From Sphingomonas sp. CL5.1 (lineage in GTDB: Bacteria; Pseudomonadota; Alphaproteobacteria; Sphingomonadales; Sphingomonadaceae), in the NCBI RefSeq assembly GCF_013344685.1, contig NZ_CP050137.1, positions 996,001 through 1,060,000 on the forward strand: DNA of 64,000 bases. The letters run 5' to 3'. Shown piece after piece: positions 53,712-63,169 of the stretch (the first letter of the stretch is position 1; every line of letters starts with the position of its first letter). The translations under genes were made by a program, and so were the position numbers. The notes beneath the pieces are model-generated. The model worked only from the letters and a program-made list of their open reading frames with translations, did not search any database and was not told the origin of the DNA.

Positions 53712-54443
53712 TTATTTCCCGCTCTCGCCGGCGAAGCTCAGCTCCAGCCGCTTGGAATTGGCAGGCACGTCGAGCTTGGCGGAGTTGAAGTCGATCGACC
53801 CCTTCGGGCCGAGCGAGCGCTGCTGCGGCGTGATCGTCCAGCTATAGACGATCCGGCCCTGCGCGTCGCGCAGGTCGGCGCGGATGTCGGGGACGCGCTG
53901 GCGCGTGCCGGAAGGGTTGAGCACCTTGCCGCTCACCGCGAACAGCTCGCTGCCATTGGCCATCTCGCGCCGCTCGATCGGATTGTCGACCAGCCGCAGC
54001 GGCGATTCCGCCGGGCCGAACGACAGGCCGAGCTGCTGCGCCAGCCCCGGCGCGCTCATCCACACGATCGCCCCCACCGCGACCAGCATCAGCACCCCGG
54101 CCGCGATCGCCGCGATCGTCCAGCGGCGCGACTGGTCGCGGCGCGGGCGGAACGGCGGGCGGTGCGCGAAGGCGTCGTAATCCGGCTCGGCCGCCGGCAT
54201 CGCGGGGCGATCCGCTTCCGCCGGAGCGGCGGCGACCGGCGCCCCGGTCTGGGCGGCGGGCAGGCCCGGCGGCGGGGCGGCTGGTGTCGCCACCGCTTCG
54301 CTCAATGCCTCGATCGCCGCCGCGCCCGGCTCCTGATACCAGCTATGCCGGCAATTGGCGCAACGCACGACCCGCCCCGACATCCCGATCGCGCTGTCGG
54401 GGACGAGATAGCGGGTGCGGCATTCGGGGCATTCGAGGATCAT
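53712..54443 (-). CDS. Zinc-ribbon (MJ0042-type) membrane protein
   Basis: A 243-residue protein starting with a zinc ribbon: 'ILECPECRTRYLVPDSAIG' and 'RVVRCANCRHSWY' hold two CxxC pairs (about 4-7 and 28-31). After a Pro/Ala-rich linker (about 40-90) comes one membrane segment (about 107-128), then a beta-rich domain like that of DUF3426 proteins ('VSGKVLNPSGTRQRVPDIRADLRDA'). Function unknown; probably inner-membrane, with the ribbon in the cytoplasm. Divergent from ftsE with 160 bases between. Confidence 0.83.
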   Translation of the reverse strand: MILECPECRTRYLVPDSAIGMSGRVVRCANCRHSWYQEPGAAAIEALSEAVATPAAPPPGLPAAQTGAPVAAAPAEADRPAMPAAEPDYDAFAHRPPFRPRRDQSRRWTIAAIAAGVLMLVAVGAIVWMSAPGLAQQLGLSFGPAESPLRLVDNPIERREMANGSELFAVSGKVLNPSGTRQRVPDIRADLRDAQGRIVYSWTITPQQRSLGPKGSIDFNSAKLDVPANSKRLELSFAGESGK

Positions 54444-54603
54444 GTCGCGACACACGCTGGAGCGGCAGGAACGGGCTTGAATCCGTGAATCTAAGCACGC
54501 CCCGCATGGTGCTGGCAAGCAATGAGTGCGCCGGCCTTGAAGCGAGGCCCCGGCTCGTGCGATGGCGGACGGGCAAGGGGCGGGAAGGCGGACGGCGCCG
54601 GCA

Positions 54604-55308
54604 ATGGCGAATATCGTGCAGTTCGAGAATGTGGGGCTGCGCTACGGCACCGGCCAGGAGACGCTGTCCGACCTCAGCTTCAACCTGGCGAGCGGCGCTT
54701 TCTATTTCCTCACCGGGGCGAGCGGGGCGGGCAAGACCTCGCTGCTCAAGCTGCTCTATCTCGCGCAGCGGCCGAGCCGGGGGATCATCCGACTGTTCGG
54801 CGAGGATGCGGTGACGATGCCGCGCGGGCGGCTGCCCGGATTCCGCCGCCGCATCGGCGTGGTGTTCCAGGATTTCCGCCTGATCCCGCATCTTTCGATC
54901 GCGGACAACATCGCCTTGCCGTTGCGCGTCGCCGGGGTGCCGGAGGCGGATGTCTCCGGGCCGGTGAGCGAGATGCTCGCCTGGGTCGGGCTGGGCGATC
55001 GCGGCGCGGCGCGGCCGGCGACGCTCTCCGGCGGGGAGCAGCAGCGCGTGGCGATCGCGCGCGCGGTGATCGGGCGGCCGGAGATCCTCGTCGCCGACGA
55101 GCCGACCGGCAACGTCGATCCGGAGATGGCGGACCGGCTGCTGCTATTGTTCGATTCGCTCAACCGGCTGGGGACCACGGTGCTGGTGGCGACGCACGAC
55201 CTCCACCTGCTCAGCCGCGTGCCCGACGCGCAGATGATGCGGCTCGACAAGGGGCGGTTGCAGGACCCGACCGGCGCGCTGCTCCACCCGCCGGGCAGGC
55301 AGGGCTAG
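54604..55308 (+). CDS. ftsE: Cell division ATP-binding protein FtsE
   Basis: ATPase of the FtsEX complex that couples division to peptidoglycan hydrolases. 234 residues with Walker A GASGAGKTS (about 35-43), 'VFQDFRLIPHLSI', the ABC signature 'LSGGEQQRVAIARA' and Walker B 'EILVADEPTGNVD'. ATG 54604 (MANIVQFENVGLRYG) is the family N terminus; an in-frame start 14 codons upstream is less likely. ftsX follows after 3 bases. Confidence 0.94.
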   Translation: MANIVQFENVGLRYGTGQETLSDLSFNLASGAFYFLTGASGAGKTSLLKLLYLAQRPSRGIIRLFGEDAVTMPRGRLPGFRRRIGVVFQDFRLIPHLSIADNIALPLRVAGVPEADVSGPVSEMLAWVGLGDRGAARPATLSGGEQQRVAIARAVIGRPEILVADEPTGNVDPEMADRLLLLFDSLNRLGTTVLVATHDLHLLSRVPDAQMMRLDKGRLQDPTGALLHPPGRQG

Positions 55309-55311
55309 GCG

Positions 55312-56187
55312 ATGGCGTACAGCACCGCCAGGCTGCTCGACGACGCGCGCGACGGCCGGGCGATGACATGGGTCATCGCGATCATGCTGTTCCTGACGGT
55401 GCTCGCCGCCGCGATGGGGCTGGCGACGCGCAACGCCGCGACGACGCTGGAACGCTCGCTCGCCGGGCGGCTGACGGTGCAGCTCACCAGCGGCGCGCCG
55501 GCCGCGCGCGCGGCGCAGGGGGCGCGGCTCGCCGCGCGGCTGCGCGCCACGCCGGGGGTGACGCGCGTCGCGCCGGTGAGCCGCGCGGCGCTGGCCGAGC
55601 TGCTGCGCCCGTGGCTTGGCGCGGACAGCGCCGATCCCGCGCTGCCGCTGCCGGTGATGATCGATGTCGACCTTGCGGATGGCACGCCGGCGACGCTGGC
55701 GCGGGTGCGCGCGGCGGTGGCGAGGATCGCCCCCGAAGCGCGGATCGACGCCCATGCGAGCTGGATGGCCGCGATCGCCGGGATGCTCTCGCTGGCGACG
55801 TGGATCGGCGCGGGGCTGGTCGCGCTGATGGCATCGGCGACGGCGATGGTCGTGGTGCTCGCCGCGCGCGCCGGGCTGGACGCGCATCGCGCGACGATCG
55901 AGGTGATGCACATGCTCGGCGCGACCGATGTGCAGGTGGCGCGGCTGTTCCAGCGCCGCATCGCGCGCGATGCCCTGGTCGGCGGCGCGATCGGCGGCGC
56001 GGGCGCGCTGGCGCTGGTCGCGGTGATCGGGATGCGCGGCGCCGGGCTTGGCTCGGAGCTGCTCGGCGCGGCCGGGCTGGGCGCGGGGGCGTGGGTGGCG
56101 CTCGCGCTGCTGCCACTTTGCTTCGTCCTGCTGGCGATGGCGGCGGCGCGGGTGGCGGTGACGCGCGCGCTGAGGAATATCCTGTGA
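55312..56187 (+). CDS. ftsX: Cell division protein FtsX
   Basis: Membrane partner of FtsE, activating septal amidases through its periplasmic loop. 291 residues with four membrane segments: one near the N terminus (about 20-40, 'WVIAIMLFLTVLAAAMGL'), then three in the C-terminal half. The region between is the extracellular domain. Family pattern 'IEVMHMLGATDVQVARLFQRR' is clear. Start ATG 55312; the stop overlaps the next gene (GTGA). Confidence 0.9.
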   Translation: MAYSTARLLDDARDGRAMTWVIAIMLFLTVLAAAMGLATRNAATTLERSLAGRLTVQLTSGAPAARAAQGARLAARLRATPGVTRVAPVSRAALAELLRPWLGADSADPALPLPVMIDVDLADGTPATLARVRAAVARIAPEARIDAHASWMAAIAGMLSLATWIGAGLVALMASATAMVVVLAARAGLDAHRATIEVMHMLGATDVQVARLFQRRIARDALVGGAIGGAGALALVAVIGMRGAGLGSELLGAAGLGAGAWVALALLPLCFVLLAMAAARVAVTRALRNIL

Positions 56188-56717
56188 TCAGCCGGCTGAT
56201 CGGTCTGGTCGCGGTCGCCTGGGGGCTGGGCTTCGCGGCGTTCACGCTGCTGCTCGCCCGCCCGTCGGACGTGGCGCGGACCGATGCGATCGTCGTGCCG
56301 ACCGGCGGCGTCGGGCGGATCGCGCGCGGGCTGACGCTGATCGAGGAGAAGCGCGCGCAGCGGATGCTCGTCACCGGCGTCGCGCCCGGCGTGGGCAAGC
56401 GCGAGCTCGCCGCCGCCTTCGGCCACGCGCCGGCGATCGATTGCTGCGTCGATCTCGGGCGGCAGGCGGTCGATACACGCTCGAACGCGGAGGAGACCGC
56501 CGCCTGGGTGCGCGAGCATCATTATCGCTCGGTACGGCTCGTCACCTCCGACTGGCATATGGCGCGCGCGCGGATGGAGCTGCGCGCGGCGCTCGACAAT
56601 GACGTGACGATCGTCCGCGACGGCGTGACGACCGAACCGAGATTGCGGCAATTGGTGAACGAATACAACAAGCTGATCCTGCGCCGCGTGGTGCTGTGGC
56701 TGGGCGTTGGCAAGTGA
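56184..56717 (+). CDS. YdcF/ElyC-type DUF218 membrane protein
   Basis: A 177-residue protein with one N-terminal membrane segment (about 5-24) and a DUF218 domain: 'DAIVVPTGGVGRIARGLTLIEE', 'MLVTGV', 'DTRSNAEETAAWVREH', 'VRLVTSDWHMARARMELRAAL'. DUF218 proteins such as ElyC act in envelope biogenesis. The GTG start overlaps the ftsX stop, suggesting an ftsE-ftsX-DUF218-plsC operon. Confidence 0.86.
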   Translation: MISRLIGLVAVAWGLGFAAFTLLLARPSDVARTDAIVVPTGGVGRIARGLTLIEEKRAQRMLVTGVAPGVGKRELAAAFGHAPAIDCCVDLGRQAVDTRSNAEETAAWVREHHYRSVRLVTSDWHMARARMELRAALDNDVTIVRDGVTTEPRLRQLVNEYNKLILRRVVLWLGVGK

Positions 56718-56730
56718 ACGAATGGGGCAA

Positions 56731-57417
56731 ATGACCGACTGGCTGAGGACGATCGCCTTCCGCGCCTTCTTCTACATCGTCTCGGTGCCGATCGTGCTGT
56801 GCGTGCCGGTCGCGGCGCTGTTCGGGCGGCGCGCGGTGATCGGCTATGCGGACGGCTGGGCGCGGGTGCATCGCTGGGCGATGCGCGCGATCCTCGGCAT
56901 CGAGAGCCGGGTGGAGGGGAATGTGCCACGCGGCCAGTTCCTCTACGCCGCCAAGCATCAGGCGATGTACGAGACGCTGGAGCTGCAACTCATCCTCGAC
57001 AGCCCGGCGATGGTGCTGAAGCGCGAGCTGCTGCGCATCCCGATCTGGGGCTGGGCGACGACGCGCTACGGCTCGATCGTGGTGGACCGCGATGCCTCGA
57101 GCAAGGCGTTGCGCCAGTTGATGCGCGACGGCGCGGCGGCGAAGGCGTCGGGCCGGTCGGTGATCGTCTATCCCGAAGGGACGCGCGTGCCGCCGGGAGA
57201 GATGCCGCCGCTGCGCTCCGGCTTCGCGGGGCTGTACAAGGCGCTCGACCTGCCGGTGGTGCCGATCGCCACCGACAGCGGGCGGCTGCTACCGAAGAAG
57301 GGGGCGAAGCATTCCGGCGTGGTGACGTTCCGCATCGGCGAGCCGATCCCGCCCGGCCTGCCGCGCCGCGAGGCGGAACAGCGGGTGTGGGAAGCGATCA
57401 ACGCGCTGGAAGAGTGA
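56731..57417 (+). CDS. plsC: 1-acyl-sn-glycerol-3-phosphate acyltransferase
   Basis: Second acyl transfer of phospholipid synthesis. About 228 residues with an N-terminal membrane segment (about 9-33), the catalytic motif in 'AAKHQAMYETLE' and 'VIVYPEGTRVPPGE', the glycerol-phosphate-binding motif, as in the PlsC family. The catalytic H(x4)D is H(x4)E here. Start taken at ATG 56731; ATG 56722 is equally possible. Last gene of the ftsEX run; converges with the tyrosine-pathway gene, 12 bases apart. Confidence 0.88.
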   Translation: MTDWLRTIAFRAFFYIVSVPIVLCVPVAALFGRRAVIGYADGWARVHRWAMRAILGIESRVEGNVPRGQFLYAAKHQAMYETLELQLILDSPAMVLKRELLRIPIWGWATTRYGSIVVDRDASSKALRQLMRDGAAAKASGRSVIVYPEGTRVPPGEMPPLRSGFAGLYKALDLPVVPIATDSGRLLPKKGAKHSGVVTFRIGEPIPPGLPRREAEQRVWEAINALEE

Positions 57418-57429
57418 CGGGTCTCGACT

Positions 57430-58338
57430 CTATCCGTGCCGCCGGCCGAAATCGGCGGCCGCGTCGTCCTGCCCCTGATCGACGATCGAGCGGCGGATCG
57501 CGCGGGTCTGGGTGAAATGATCGAACAAGGTGTCGCCGTCGCCCCAGCGGATCGCGCGCTGGAGCTGGGAGAGGTCCTCGCTGAAGCGCTGGAGCATCTC
57601 CAGCACGGCTTCCTTGTTGCTGAGGAACACGTCGCGCCACATCGTCGGATCGGATGCCGCGATCCGGGTGAAATCGCGGAAGCCGCCGGCGGAGAATTTG
57701 ATCACTTCCGATTCGGTCACTTCGGCGAGGTCGTTGGCGGTGCCGACGATCGTATAGGCGATGAGGTGCGGCAGGTGGCTGGTGATCGCCAGCACGCGAT
57801 CGTGGTGGTCCGGCGCCATCGTCTCGACATCGCTGCCGAGCCGGCGCCAGAATTCCGCCACCCGCTCCGCCGCCGCCGCATCGCCGCCCGGCAAGGGCGT
57901 GACGATGCACCAGCGGCCGTGGAACAGCGAGGCGAAGCCCGCCTCCGGCCCGCTCCGCTCGGTGCCGGCGACCGGATGGGCGGGGACGATGATCGCGCCC
58001 GGCAGCGCCTCGGCCAGTGCCTTCGCGACCGATTCCTTGCTCGATCCCACGTCGCTGACGATCGCCTCGGCCGGCAGGTCGGCGGCGATCTCGCGCGCCA
58101 CCGCGCCCATCGCGCCGACAGGGACGCACAGGATCACCAGCTCCGCGTCGGTGACGGCGGCGGCGGCGGTGTCGGTCACGTCGTCGACCAGATCGAGCCG
58201 GCGGACCGTCTCGCGCACCTCCGCGCTCGCGTCATGGCCGGTGAGGCGGACGGTGGGCATCGCCTGACGCACCGCGCGCGCCACCGACGAGCCGATCAGC
58301 CCCAGCCCGATGATCGAAACGCGCGCGAAGGGCAGCAT
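57430..58338 (-). CDS. Prephenate/arogenate dehydrogenase family protein
   Basis: NAD(P)-dependent oxidative decarboxylation towards tyrosine. 302 residues, starting with the dinucleotide-binding 'VSIIGLGLIGSSVARAV' (about 8-24), then 'DVGSSKESV', 'VPAHPVAGTERSGPEAGF' and 'AITSHLPHLIAYTI', which carry the catalytic and substrate-binding His residues. No chorismate mutase domain. The start overlaps the hisC stop (ATGA), the standard alphaproteobacterial pairing (hisC then tyrC). Confidence 0.92.
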   Translation of the reverse strand: MLPFARVSIIGLGLIGSSVARAVRQAMPTVRLTGHDASAEVRETVRRLDLVDDVTDTAAAAVTDAELVILCVPVGAMGAVAREIAADLPAEAIVSDVGSSKESVAKALAEALPGAIIVPAHPVAGTERSGPEAGFASLFHGRWCIVTPLPGGDAAAAERVAEFWRRLGSDVETMAPDHHDRVLAITSHLPHLIAYTIVGTANDLAEVTESEVIKFSAGGFRDFTRIAASDPTMWRDVFLSNKEAVLEMLQRFSEDLSQLQRAIRWGDGDTLFDHFTQTRAIRRSIVDQGQDDAAADFGRRHG

Positions 58339-59438
58339 CAGTCCGCGCCCGCCATGCGGCGAAGCGCGGCGACCACGCCTTGCGTCTCATCGGCGGTGCC
58401 GATCGTGATGCGCAGGCCGTGCGGCAGGCCCTGTCCGGGAAGCCAGCGGACGATATAGCCCGCCTCCATCAGCCCCTTGTAGGCCGCCTCGGCGGTAAGC
58501 TCGCCCTCGAACAGCACGAGGATGAAGTTCGCCTGGCTGGGGATCGCGCGCAGCCCGGCATTGCCGAGCTTGCCGATCTCTTCCGCGAACCACGAACGCC
58601 ATCGCGCGTTGTGCGCGCGGGTGCCGGCGACGAATTCCGCGTCGCCGACCGCCGCGACCGCCGCCGCCGTGCCGGCGATGGTGATCGAGAAGGGCAGGCG
58701 GATGCGGTGCATCGCCTCGATGATCGCGGGCGCGCCATAGCCCCAGCCGATCCGCTCGGCGGCGAGGCCGTACATCTTGGAGAAGGTGCGCGTCACCAGC
58801 ACGTTCGAGGCGGTTTCGGCCAGCGCCATGCCGCCGTCGTCGTCCTCGCCGTCGATATATTCGGCATAGGCATGGTCGAGCACGAGCAGGATATCGGGGC
58901 GCAGCCCGGCGTGGAGCCGCTCGATCTCGGCGCGCGGGGCGTAGGTGCCGGTCGGGTTGTTGGGGTTGGCGACGAACACGATGCGGGTGCGTGGGCTGAC
59001 GGCGGCGAGGATCGCGTCGACGTCGGTGGCGTAATCCTTGTCCGGCGCGATCACAGGCGTCGCGCCGACGCGACGGGTGGCGATCGGATAGACCGAGAAG
59101 CCGTAATTGACGTAGATCACCTCGTCGCCCGGCCCGGCGAAGGCCCCGGCGGCGAGGTGCAGCACCTCGTCCGATCCGTTGCCGTAGATGATCCGCGCCG
59201 GATCGAGCCCGTGCTTCGCCGCCAGCGTCTCGCGCAATTCGGTGGCGCCGGCGTCGGGATAGCGTTCGAGGCTGGTCGCGGCGGCGGCGAACGCCGCGCG
59301 CGCGCGCGGGCTGGTGCCGAGCGGATTCTCGTTCGACGAGAGCTTGGCCACCTTGCGGCCGTCGTCGGTGGTGGAGCGGCCCGGAATATACGGGGCGATC
59401 TCCATGATCCACGGCTTGGGAACGGGTGCATTCGTCAT
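58338..59438 (-). CDS. hisC: Histidinol-phosphate/aromatic aminotransferase HisC
   Basis: PLP-dependent aminotransferase used in histidine and often in aromatic amino acid synthesis. 366 residues with '[14 protein letters not shown]', '[12 protein letters not shown]', 'DHAYAEY' and the PLP Lys in '[19 protein letters not shown]'. ATG 59438 ([12 protein letters not shown]) is used; an upstream in-frame start exists. Pairing with the prephenate dehydrogenase suggests it also supplies arogenate or tyrosine. Divergent from metXA, with 82 bases between the starts. Confidence 0.93.
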   Translation of the reverse strand: MTNAPVPKPWIMEIAPYIPGRSTTDDGRKVAKLSSNENPLGTSPRARAAFAAAATSLERYPDAGATELRETLAAKHGLDPARIIYGNGSDEVLHLAAGAFAGPGDEVIYVNYGFSVYPIATRRVGATPVIAPDKDYATDVDAILAAVSPRTRIVFVANPNNPTGTYAPRAEIERLHAGLRPDILLVLDHAYAEYIDGEDDDGGMALAETASNVLVTRTFSKMYGLAAERIGWGYGAPAIIEAMHRIRLPFSITIAGTAAAVAAVGDAEFVAGTRAHNARWRSWFAEEIGKLGNAGLRAIPSQANFILVLFEGELTAEAAYKGLMEAGYIVRWLPGQGLPHGLRITIGTADETQGVVAALRRMAGAD

Positions 59439-59520
59439 GGTCGCCGCGCTTACGCGGAGAGCGCCGCGCAGGGAAGGGCCATTGCTGGCGCGTCCGCTCC
59501 CCGCTAACGCGCTTTGCACG

Positions 59521-60636
59521 ATGTCAGACGATCAGCGTTTCGGCCCAGGGCGCCATGTCGTGCTGCCGGGGCCGCTCAGGCTCGACGGCGGCGGCGCGCT
59601 CGCGCCGGTCGAGATCGCTTACGAGACCTACGGCACGCTCGCGCCCGACGCCGGCAACGCGGTGCTGATCTGCCACGCGCTGACGATGGATCAATATGTC
59701 GCCTCGCCGCACCCGCGCACCGGCAAGCCGGGGTGGTGGACGGCGATGGTCGGGCCGGGGCGGCCGATCGACACCGACCGGCTGTTCGTGGTGTGCGCCA
59801 ACGTGCTCGGCTCGTGCATGGGCAGCTCCGGGCCGGCGACGATCGATCCGGCGACGGGCCGCGAATATGCCATGGCCTTCCCGGTCATCACGATCCGCGA
59901 CATGGTGCGGGCGCAGGCGATGCTGCTCGACCATCTCGGCGTCGCGCGGCTCAAGGCGGTGGTCGGCGGGTCGATGGGCGGGATGCAGGCGCTGTCGTGG
60001 GCGGCGACCTTCCCCGATCGCGTCGAGGCGGCGGTGGTGATCGCCTCCGCCGCGCGCCACTCGGCACAGAACATCGCCTTCCACGAGGTCGGGCGGCAGG
60101 CGGTGATGGCCGATCCGCTTTGGAACGGCGGCGATTATTATCGCGGCGAGCCGCCCGCCGCCGGCCTCGCGGTGGCGCGGATGGCGGCGCACATCACCTA
60201 TCTGTCCGAAGCCGGCCTAACCGAGAAGTTCGGGCGGCGATTGCAGGCGCGCGACGCCAAGTCGTTCGGCTTCGACGCGGATTTCCAGGTCGAAAGCTAT
60301 CTCCGGCATCAGGGGCTGAGCTTCGTCGACCGGTTCGACGCCAATTCCTATCTCTATATCACGCGCGCGATGGATTATTTCGATCTGGCGGAGGAGCATG
60401 GCGGGCGGCTGGCCAACGCCTTCCGGGGGAGCGGGGCGCGCTTCTGCCTCGTCAGCTTCGACACCGACTGGCTCTATCCGACGCGCGAATCGCGCGCGAT
60501 CGTCCACGCGCTCAACGCGGCGGGCGCGGCGGTGAGCTTCATGGAGCTGTCCAGCCCCTATGGCCACGACGCCTTCCTGCTCGACGCGCCCGAGCTGTAC
60601 CGCGTGGTGACGGGGTTCATGGGGGGCGGGGCATGA
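59521..60636 (+). CDS. metXA: Homoserine O-acetyltransferase MetXA
   Basis: Activates homoserine in methionine synthesis. 371 residues, alpha/beta hydrolase fold with the Ser nucleophile in '[12 protein letters not shown]', Asp in 'SFDTDWLYP' and His in '[10 protein letters not shown]'. ATG 59521 fits the family start. No SAM riboswitch could be recognised in the 82-base gap upstream. The stop overlaps metW (ATGA). Confidence 0.94.
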   Translation: MSDDQRFGPGRHVVLPGPLRLDGGGALAPVEIAYETYGTLAPDAGNAVLICHALTMDQYVASPHPRTGKPGWWTAMVGPGRPIDTDRLFVVCANVLGSCMGSSGPATIDPATGREYAMAFPVITIRDMVRAQAMLLDHLGVARLKAVVGGSMGGMQALSWAATFPDRVEAAVVIASAARHSAQNIAFHEVGRQAVMADPLWNGGDYYRGEPPAAGLAVARMAAHITYLSEAGLTEKFGRRLQARDAKSFGFDADFQVESYLRHQGLSFVDRFDANSYLYITRAMDYFDLAEEHGGRLANAFRGSGARFCLVSFDTDWLYPTRESRAIVHALNAAGAAVSFMELSSPYGHDAFLLDAPELYRVVTGFMGGGA

Positions 60637-61241
60637 ATCTGCGGCCCGATCTCGCGATCATCGCCGATCATGTCGCGCCGGGCGCGCGGGTGCTGGACAT
60701 CGGCTGCGGCGACGGGCTGCTGATGGCGGCGCTGCGCGACGCCAAGGGGGTCGATGCGCGCGGGCTGGAGCTGGATGCCGGCAATGTCGCGGCGGCGGTG
60801 GGGCGGGGCCTGTCGGTGATCCAGGGTGACGCCGACACCGATCTCGCGGATTATCCCGCGCGGAGCTTCGACTATGCGATCCTCAGCCAGACGCTGCAGA
60901 CCTGCCGCGCGCCGGACAAGGTGCTGGACGAATTGCTCAGGATCGGGCGGCGCGCCTTCGTCAGCTTTCCCAATTTCGCGCATTGGCGGGTGCGGCTGTC
61001 GCTGCTGTGGGGCGGGCGGATGCCGGTGACGCGGCTGCTGCCGGAACGCTGGTACGACACGCCCAACATCCACCATCTGACGGTGGACGATTTCCGTGCC
61101 TATCTGAAGGAGCACGGCGTCGCGGTGGAAGGGGCATGGTTTCTCAGCCGTGGCAGGAAAACCACATCGGCGGCGGCGAATGTGCTCGCGGAGCACGCCG
61201 TCTTCCTCCTGCGCGGAACCGAAACGCACAACGCAGGTTAG
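60633..61241 (+). CDS. metW: Methionine biosynthesis protein MetW
   Basis: A methyltransferase-fold protein that partners MetX in many proteobacteria. 202 residues with the SAM motif '[15 protein letters not shown]', '[26 protein letters not shown]' and '[23 protein letters not shown]', which is specific to MetW. It is coupled to metXA by a 4-base overlap. The receiver protein gene begins 28 bases after its stop. Confidence 0.94.
   Translation: MNLRPDLAIIADHVAPGARVLDIGCGDGLLMAALRDAKGVDARGLELDAGNVAAAVGRGLSVIQGDADTDLADYPARSFDYAILSQTLQTCRAPDKVLDELLRIGRRAFVSFPNFAHWRVRLSLLWGGRMPVTRLLPERWYDTPNIHHLTVDDFRAYLKEHGVAVEGAWFLSRGRKTTSAAANVLAEHAVFLLRGTETHNAG
61215..61239 (+). promoter_or_regulatory. Possible EcfG-type general stress promoter
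   Basis: GGAAC (61215-61219), 16 bases, then GGTT (61236-61239), against the alphaproteobacterial EcfG consensus GGAAC-N16/17-CGTT. The -35 is perfect and the -10 has 3 of 4 matches. It overlaps the end of metW and ends 30 bases before the receiver-only regulator, whose partner kinase type is often part of this response. A chance match is possible. Confidence 0.35.
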
Positions 61242-61269
61242 TTTCCGAACAATTAAACGGACGGGGCTG

Positions 61270-61662
61270 ATGGGCAATACGGCATTGATCGTCGAGGACG
61301 AGATTTTCGTCGCGCTCGATCTGGAGCGAATCCTGATCGATGCCGGCTATAATGTCGTCGCGATCGCCGCCGACGAGGCGGAGGCGCTGGCCGCCGCGCC
61401 GGCCTGTCGCGCGGCCTTCGTCGACGTCAACCTGCGCGACGGCGCGACCGGCCCGACGATCGCCGAGCGCATCGCGCGCGATTACGGGGTGAAAGTAGTG
61501 TTCGTCACCGCCAATCCCGCGCAGATCGCGGACGGCGTTCCGGCGCTGGGCTATATCCGCAAGCCGTTCAGCGAGGAAGCGATCCGCGCCGCCGCCGCAT
61601 GGGCGATCGACGGCGTGGCGCCGGCAACGCGCGACGTCGTTCGGCTCAGCGCGTTCGGCTGA
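61270..61662 (+). CDS. Single-domain response regulator (receiver only)
   Basis: A 130-residue receiver domain without an output domain. Acidic pocket 'LIVEDE' (about 6-11), phosphoacceptor Asp52 in 'AFVDVNLRDG', the Thr in 'VVFVTANPAQ' and the Lys in 'YIRKPF'. It resembles receivers in the PhyR/general stress network and could act as phosphate sink or shuttle. Its last 17 bases overlap the end of the opposite-strand HWE kinase, which suggests that the two work together. Confidence 0.9.
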   Translation: MGNTALIVEDEIFVALDLERILIDAGYNVVAIAADEAEALAAAPACRAAFVDVNLRDGATGPTIAERIARDYGVKVVFVTANPAQIADGVPALGYIRKPFSEEAIRAAAAWAIDGVAPATRDVVRLSAFG

Positions 61663-63160
61663 GCGAGGCGCTCGGCAGCGATATCTCCACTACCAGCCCG
61701 TCCGGCCGCCAGTCGCGGTGGACGCTGCCACCGAGCTGGCGCACCGCGCTCAATTCGATCAGCCGGCTGCCGAAGCCGCCCTCGCCGCCGGGCGCGCCGA
61801 CCGGCGGGCCGCCGTGCTCGCGCCATGCGAGCAGCGTCGTCTCCGTGCCCGGCGTTATCTCCACCGTGACATGGCCGGTGTCGTTCGACAGCGCGCCATA
61901 TTTGGTCGCGTTGGTGGCAAGCTCGTGGAACAGCAGCGCGATCGGGGTGGCGGCGCGGTCGTCGATCGTCACCTCGCCGCCGGAGACGGTGACTCGCGCG
62001 CGTCCGGCGAGCTGATAGGGCGCGAACAATTGCCCGAGCAGCCCATGCAGGCTGTCGAGCGGCGGCGCGTCCTGTCGCGCGGGGCCGCGCGGGCGGATGA
62101 AGTCGTGGGCGCGGCCCAGCGCGGTCACCCGCTCGCGCAGGTCGGCGGCGACGGGTGCGAATTCCGGCCACGCGCGCGCCGAAAGCTGGACCAGCCCGGC
62201 GATCACCGCGAAGATGTTCTTGATGCGGTGGGACAATTCCTGGCTGACGATCTCGCGCTCCTCCAGCGCGATCTTGTGCGCATGGATATCGGTGGCGGTG
62301 CCGAACCAGCGCGTGATCCGCCCGTGCGCGTCGCGGATCGGCAGGGCGCGGCCGAGCATCCAGCGATAGCCGCCGTCGCGCATCCGCAGGCGATATTCGA
62401 TCTGATAGGGTTCCCCGGTCGTCACGCTATGCTGCCATTGCTCGCGCGCGCGCGCCCGATCGTCGGGGTGGAACATCGTGCTCCACGCATCGCCGGCGAC
62501 CTCGCCCTGCGCGGTGCCGGTATATTCGTGCCAGCGCGCGTTGGCATAATCGGTGACGCCGTTGGGCCGCGCGGACCAGACGATCTGCGGCATCGTATCG
62601 GCCAGCGTGCGGAAGCGGATCTCGCTGTCGGCGAGCGCGCGGGCGGCGCGCTCCGCCTCGCGCGCGGTGCGGCGCGCTTCCAGCCGTCCCAGCGCGGCCG
62701 AGGCCGCGATCGTCAGTCCCTCGCGCTGGAGCGGGGTGAGCGCGGCGCGCGGCTTGTCGTCGATCACGCAGAGCGCGCCGAGCGCCAGCCCTGCGGCGGT
62801 GGCGAGCGGCGCGCCGGCATAGAAGCGGATATGCGGCGCCCCGATGACGAGCGGATTGTCCGCGAAGCGCGGATCGGCGCGCGCATCCGGCACCTCCATC
62901 ACGCCATGGCCGTGCATCGCATGGGCGCAGAACGACTGGCTGCGCGGCGTTTCGGCGAGATCGGTGCCGACGCGCGCGAGGAAGCGCTGGAACTGCTCCT
63001 CCACCACGCTGACCAGCGCGATCGGCGCTTCGCAGAGCTGGCTGGCGAAGCGCACGAGATCGTCGAGCACCCCTTCGTCCCGCGCGCCGGCCAGATCATA
63101 GAGCGACAGGGCGCGCGCGCGCGCTACTTCGTCCAGCCCGGATTCGGTGTTCGGGGGCAC
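61646..63160 (-). CDS. GAF-PAS sensor histidine kinase of the HWE type
   Basis: A 504-residue cytoplasmic sensor kinase without membrane segments. GAF domain (about 25-170, 'LCEAPIALVSVVEEQFQRFLA' and 'FYAGAPLATAAGLALGALCVIDD'), PAS with PAC (about 180-300), then a kinase core with the phosphoacceptor His in 'ELSHRIKNIFAVIAG' (about 311), N box 'LLFHELATNATKYGAL' and the W-x-E of HWE kinases in 'LLAWREHGG'. GTG 63160 follows AAAGGAGA. The GAF domain has no obvious bilin-binding cysteine motif. Located 9 bases downstream of ssb, same strand. Confidence 0.9.
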   Translation of the reverse strand: MPPNTESGLDEVARARALSLYDLAGARDEGVLDDLVRFASQLCEAPIALVSVVEEQFQRFLARVGTDLAETPRSQSFCAHAMHGHGVMEVPDARADPRFADNPLVIGAPHIRFYAGAPLATAAGLALGALCVIDDKPRAALTPLQREGLTIAASAALGRLEARRTAREAERAARALADSEIRFRTLADTMPQIVWSARPNGVTDYANARWHEYTGTAQGEVAGDAWSTMFHPDDRARAREQWQHSVTTGEPYQIEYRLRMRDGGYRWMLGRALPIRDAHGRITRWFGTATDIHAHKIALEEREIVSQELSHRIKNIFAVIAGLVQLSARAWPEFAPVAADLRERVTALGRAHDFIRPRGPARQDAPPLDSLHGLLGQLFAPYQLAGRARVTVSGGEVTIDDRAATPIALLFHELATNATKYGALSNDTGHVTVEITPGTETTLLAWREHGGPPVGAPGGEGGFGSRLIELSAVRQLGGSVHRDWRPDGLVVEISLPSASLSRTR

Positions 63161-63169
63161 GGGTCTCCT

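Noticed and set aside
54522..56183. A long plus-strand frame running across ftsE and ftsX into the DUF218 gene
   Set aside because: The first 550 codons are out of frame with FtsE and FtsX and of low complexity; only the end from GTG 56184 is the DUF218 protein.
59439..59520. SAM-II or similar riboswitch before metXA
   Set aside because: The gap is only 82 bases, shared with hisC, and the conserved SAM-II core was not recognised.
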